A DNA stretch of 18,187 bases, from NCBI GenBank assembly GCA_937927525.1, contig CALBDR010000313.1, positions 1 to 18,187 on the forward strand, read 5' to 3'. Source of the DNA: an uncultured Candidatus Melainabacteria bacterium (GTDB lineage Bacteria; Cyanobacteriota; Vampirovibrionia; LMEP-6097). A program made the translations under genes and the position numbers. This document shows, in pieces, positions 16,159 through 18,187 of the stretch (the stretch's first letter is position 1; the number at the start of each line of letters is the position of its first letter). The notes under the pieces are model-generated. The model was not told the DNA's origin. It saw only the letters and a program-made list of their open reading frames with translations, and ran no database searches.

Positions 16159-16773
16159 TACTGTCCATGATGTTGCTATTTCCAATCTTCTCTTCAGCTA
16201 AAGAGGACAAAAGGGAGGAGAAACAAACTAAAATTACGATTTTTGATACATACCGACCGGCCGGTTTTTAAATTTGAATACATATTATGATTCCAGAAAT
16301 GATATGGTTACTACTTTAAATGCCAAGCTTGATTTGCCTGGACCATTTTCTTATTTTTCACTAACTAATTGGTTTGGGAATCCAGATGGTTCGGAAAACT
16401 TTTTTTTACATGAGGATTATATTACTGAGCAAAATCTTTTTTATAAGATAAAAAAAGCTCCACTTCAAGCTGTAGTTCAGTATTTTAGTATTAGTGGTGA
16501 TGAAAATGATATTCTTAGATTCGGTGCTGAGACTGAGGTAAATGAAATTTCTTTTCTTAGAAAAATTTTCAAAAAGTTAAATACTAAATATAAAGTTACT
16601 TATTTCCCATGGCAATTAGACCATTATGATGGTTACGGTTTTCAAATTCAATATGTACTGTATTCGAAAATTATGCCCAAGACATTTAATGAAAGAATGT
16701 ACTTATACGGTTTTGCTGATCAGAATATTATGGTTGATGGTGAGGATAAACATAATAAATTAGTTTCAGAGCT
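16134..16773 (+). pseudogene. Decayed secreted protein, probably an outer-membrane beta-barrel, frameshifted and lacking its C-terminus
   Basis: From the GTG at 16134 a signal peptide is read (FFRLTLILSMMLLFPIFSSA) followed by KEDKREEKQTKITIFDTYRPAGF and a stop at 16269-16271. The reading continues in the -1 frame from a T5 run (16265-16269): LNLNTYYDSRNDMVTTLNAK, then alternating aromatic strands such as GPFSYFSLTNWFGN, LQAVVQYFSISG, WQLDHYDGYGFQIQYVLY and RMYLYGFADQNIMV. The alternation and secretion signal suggest an outer-membrane barrel of the kind found in many Gram-negative genomes, with no function I can name. The last strands are missing: about residue 210 the frame runs into response-regulator sequence. 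A short ORF from TTG at 16274 exists but would lack the signal peptide. I treat the whole as a pseudogene. Confidence 0.65.
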
Positions 16774-17042
16774 GCAGTTAGACCAGAGGTGATTTTATTA
16801 GATTTAAATTTACCAAAAAAAATGGACATGAAATTTTAAAATATTGTAGGCAAGAAGACAAATTTAGGCATATACCTGTAATTGTTTTGACGACATCAGA
16901 TTCTCAGGAAGATATAAATAGTTGTTATGCAGATGAATGCAATGCATATATATTTAAACCATTTAATATCAATGAACTTATTAATACAGTAAAAGAACTG
17001 AACGAACTTTGGTTCTCAGTTTCTAAACTTCTAGAAAGATAA
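16774..17042 (+). pseudogene. N-terminally deleted, frameshifted Rcp1-type response regulator
   Basis: AVRPEVILLDLNLPKK (16774-16821) contains the receiver phospho-acceptor Asp. In the -1 frame the sequence continues NGHEILKYC, then FRHIPVIVLTTSDS, NAYIFKPFNINEL and ELNELWFSVSKLLER with a stop at 17040-17042. This is the conserved second half of a CheY-like receiver: the conserved Thr (LTTS) and Lys (FKP) are there, and the tail matches the Rcp1 group that partners with phytochrome-like kinases. Roughly the first 55 residues, with the acidic Mg2+ pocket, are absent, replaced by the barrel gene. The second lesion is a run of eight A (16815-16822); nine would restore the frame. It cannot make a working receiver. 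It ends 11 bases from the convergent DUF760 gene. Confidence 0.85.
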
Positions 17043-17053
17043 ATAATTAAGTC

Positions 17054-17482
17054 TTAAAGTATATCGTCGATACCTAAGTCTTTTTCTGTTTTATACTTTT
17101 TCTCAAAATTTTCTAAATCTTGAAGAAATTTAGGTAATCTATCACTTTCTTTTTCTTGGTCTACTTCTTTATCATTCTTTTTAATCAAAGACTCTAATTC
17201 TAATCTATTCTCAACAGCTTTAGTCATATAGCCAGTGATCATCGCGCTATATAAAAGCTGATTTAAAGATTCTTTACTGAATGTTACTGAAGTGTCTGCA
17301 AATTCAGCAGGGAGGTGACCTAGTATTCCAGTGATGCTAGATTCGAAAAATTGCTTTGCGTCAACCGATATTTCTTTAGCTAGCATTAAAATATCGTCTT
17401 TATCCCTAGTCCCAAAAAACTTGTGAAAATCTACGTTTTTATCATTGTCACTGAGTGGTTTATTGTTTCCGAAAAAGAACAT
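17054..17482 (-). CDS. DUF760 family protein
   Basis: A 142-residue soluble protein. Its middle (about 45-100) fits the DUF760 pattern known mainly from cyanobacteria and plastids: FFESSITGILGHLPAEF, SVTFSKESLNQLLYSAMITGYMTKAVENRLELE. The C-terminal third is a charged, probably coiled-coil tail (Lys/Glu/Asp-rich) ending in GIDDIL. No signal peptide or catalytic motif; the biochemical role of DUF760 is unknown to me. The leftward gene starts just downstream of the large foldback element, which separates it from tpiA. It ends 11 bases from the regulator remnant on the opposite strand. The family call rests on pattern recall of the GHLP and SAMITGY blocks. Confidence 0.7.
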   Translation of the reverse strand: MFFFGNNKPLSDNDKNVDFHKFFGTRDKDDILMLAKEISVDAKQFFESSITGILGHLPAEFADTSVTFSKESLNQLLYSAMITGYMTKAVENRLELESLIKKNDKEVDQEKESDRLPKFLQDLENFEKKYKTEKDLGIDDIL

Positions 17483-17499
17483 TTGAAGCTAATAATAGC

Positions 17500-17664
17500 A
17501 TGTTTGGGGTTTTTCTTTTTAGATCATTAGGATGTATTTAATGGGTAGCAGCTTCACACAGACTCCGCTGCGCCCCATCTTTGATGGGTCCCTAAGCTCG
17601 CCTCGCCTGTGTGAAGCTGCTACCAATTAAATATTCTTTACTTAAAAAGAAAAATCCCAAGCAT
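17500..17664. repeat. 165-bp nested foldback (palindromic) element with GC-rich centre
   Basis: Outer arms 17500-17521 and 17643-17664 match over 22 bases with two differences, both pairing as G-U on the plus-strand RNA. Inner arms 17536-17561 and 17607-17632 match over 26 bases with one mismatch (core GTAGCAGCTTCACACAG). The 45-base centre (17562-17606) is clearly GC-richer than the surroundings and holds a third small hairpin, CCCATC-TTT-GATGGG (17574-17588). No ORF lies in it. It could be a MITE-like or REP-like element, a structured RNA, or an elaborate terminator. No second copy is in the window. Confidence 0.85.
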
Positions 17665-17685
17665 TATATTTTTTGCTTGGGATTT
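17652..17685 (-). terminator. Intrinsic terminator of tpiA
   Basis: AAATCCCAAGC (17652-17662) and GCTTGGGATTT (17675-17685) form a perfect 11-bp stem with a 12-base AT-only loop. On the leftward transcript it lies about 30 bases after the tpiA stop and is followed by TTTTTCTTTTT. One arm is shared with the outer arm of the foldback element, so the two structures compete. Confidence 0.9.
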
Positions 17686-17715
17686 ATGAGGTTTTAGCTG
17701 CTTTGCAGCCTTCAT

Positions 17716-18187
17716 TTACTTAACAGCAGCTTTAGGAGCTGATAAGTTTACGATTTGTGAAAAATCTTCTGGCTTAAGTGAAGCACCACCTACTAGAGCA
17801 CCATCTATGTCTGACTTAGACATTTGTTCTTCGATTGTGGCAGGTTTTACTGAACCACCGTATAAAATTCTTACTGTTTCAGCTAAGTTTTCTGGTAATA
17901 ATTTTTTAACTAAAGTTCTGATATTTGCTATAACTCTGTTTGCTTCTTCTGAGTCGCAAGTTTTACCAGTTCCAATAGCCCAGATCGGCTCGTATGCGAT
18001 GCTGATTTGGCCTTCTTTTATAGTGCTGTAATCTAATTCTTTAAATACAGCGTTTATCTGTGATTCGATCCACTCATCTGTTTTATTAGCTTCGCGAGTT
18101 TCTAATGATTCTCCACAACAGAAAATTAGTTTAAAAGAATCTTTTAGCACTTTTTCTGATTTAGCCTTAATTACAGAATTGTCTTCG
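17716..18187 (-). CDS. tpiA: Triosephosphate isomerase (partial, N-terminus outside window)
   Basis: The frame is open from the window edge (first full codon at 18186) to the stop at 17716, giving 156 residues, about the last 60% of the usual 250. Recognisable blocks are LIFCCGESLETREA, IAYEPIWAIGTGKT with the catalytic-base Glu and the mobile lid loop, VRILYGGSVKP (phosphate-binding) and DGALVGGASLKPEDF. The enzyme interconverts dihydroxyacetone phosphate and glyceraldehyde-3-phosphate in glycolysis, in the cytoplasm as a homodimer. A GTG at 18150 is not the true start, because conserved TIM sequence continues upstream of it. The C-terminus has a short extra NLSAPKAAVK tail. A terminator follows. 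Confidence 0.96.
   Translation of the reverse strand, partial: EDNSVIKAKSEKVLKDSFKLIFCCGESLETREANKTDEWIESQINAVFKELDYSTIKEGQISIAYEPIWAIGTGKTCDSEEANRVIANIRTLVKKLLPENLAETVRILYGGSVKPATIEEQMSKSDIDGALVGGASLKPEDFSQIVNLSAPKAAVK

Noticed and set aside
16253..16264. CCGACCGGCCGG, a GC-rich patch inside AT-rich sequence, considered as an insertion scar or att site.
   Set aside because: It lies within the coding reading of the barrel pseudogene (TYRPAGF) and has no partner repeat nearby.
17807..18031. Rightward open frame of 74 codons opposite tpiA.
   Set aside because: Antisense shadow of conserved triosephosphate isomerase sequence.
1..18187. tRNA genes, transposases, integrases and toxin-antitoxin or phage-defence genes.
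   Set aside because: I looked on both strands and saw no cloverleaf-like tract, DDE/tyrosine-recombinase motif or recognisable defence domain.

Overview
The window is strongly AT-rich bacterial DNA and looks chromosomal. No tRNA, rRNA, CRISPR array or transposase gene is visible. Secreted proteins, a lipoprotein-like leader and an outer-membrane-barrel-like pseudogene point to a Gram-negative envelope. A DUF760 protein and the remnant of an Rcp1-type response regulator are families best known from cyanobacteria. A histidine kinase with a PilJ-like sensor and a 'SHDLKEP' phospho-acceptor box is also common there. No photosynthesis gene is present. A non-photosynthetic cyanobacterial relative (Vampirovibrionia/Melainabacteria type) is therefore a reasonable but unproven guess. 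The two-domain lycopene cyclase and CrtZ also resemble Bacteroidota carotenoid enzymes.

Left part (1-7326). A partial secreted surface protein with an acidic stretch, collagen-like GPGGP repeats and a Cys-containing 23-residue tandem repeat runs leftward out of the window. Divergent from it are four rightward genes: a 2-oxoadipate dioxygenase/decarboxylase (HglS/DUF1338), a membrane GT39-type glycosyltransferase, a 683-residue protein with GH15/phosphorylase-kinase-like features, and a small secreted protein. Gaps between them are 3, 71 and 1 bases, so at least two pairs are probably co-transcribed.

Middle (7281-12474), all leftward. In transcription order: a secreted animal-type haem peroxidase closed by a strong terminator, then Sua5/TsaC (tRNA t6A synthesis), a sensor histidine kinase, beta-carotene hydroxylase crtZ and lycopene cyclase crtY. 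The last four are tightly packed and probably one operon. The kinase is broken by a frameshift at an A9 run, exactly inside its ATP-binding domain. The lycopene cyclase overlaps the convergent small secreted gene by 46 bases.

Right part (12566-18187). A GNAT acetyltransferase-nitrilase fusion, a zinc deaminase-like protein with a possible frameshifted lipoprotein leader, and a GST-like protein run leftward. A DUF2237 gene runs rightward. Next comes a decayed chimera: a secreted barrel-like gene with a frameshift, joined out of frame to an N-terminally deleted Rcp1-type regulator that has its own frameshift. A leftward DUF760 gene and a partial triosephosphate isomerase follow, separated by a 165-bp foldback palindrome with a GC-rich centre.

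Most distinctive: the nested foldback between tpiA and the DUF760 gene; the chimeric pseudogene; and four candidate frameshifts that all look like one base missing from an A/T homopolymer. The last could be real decay, slippage-prone sites or sequencing error.
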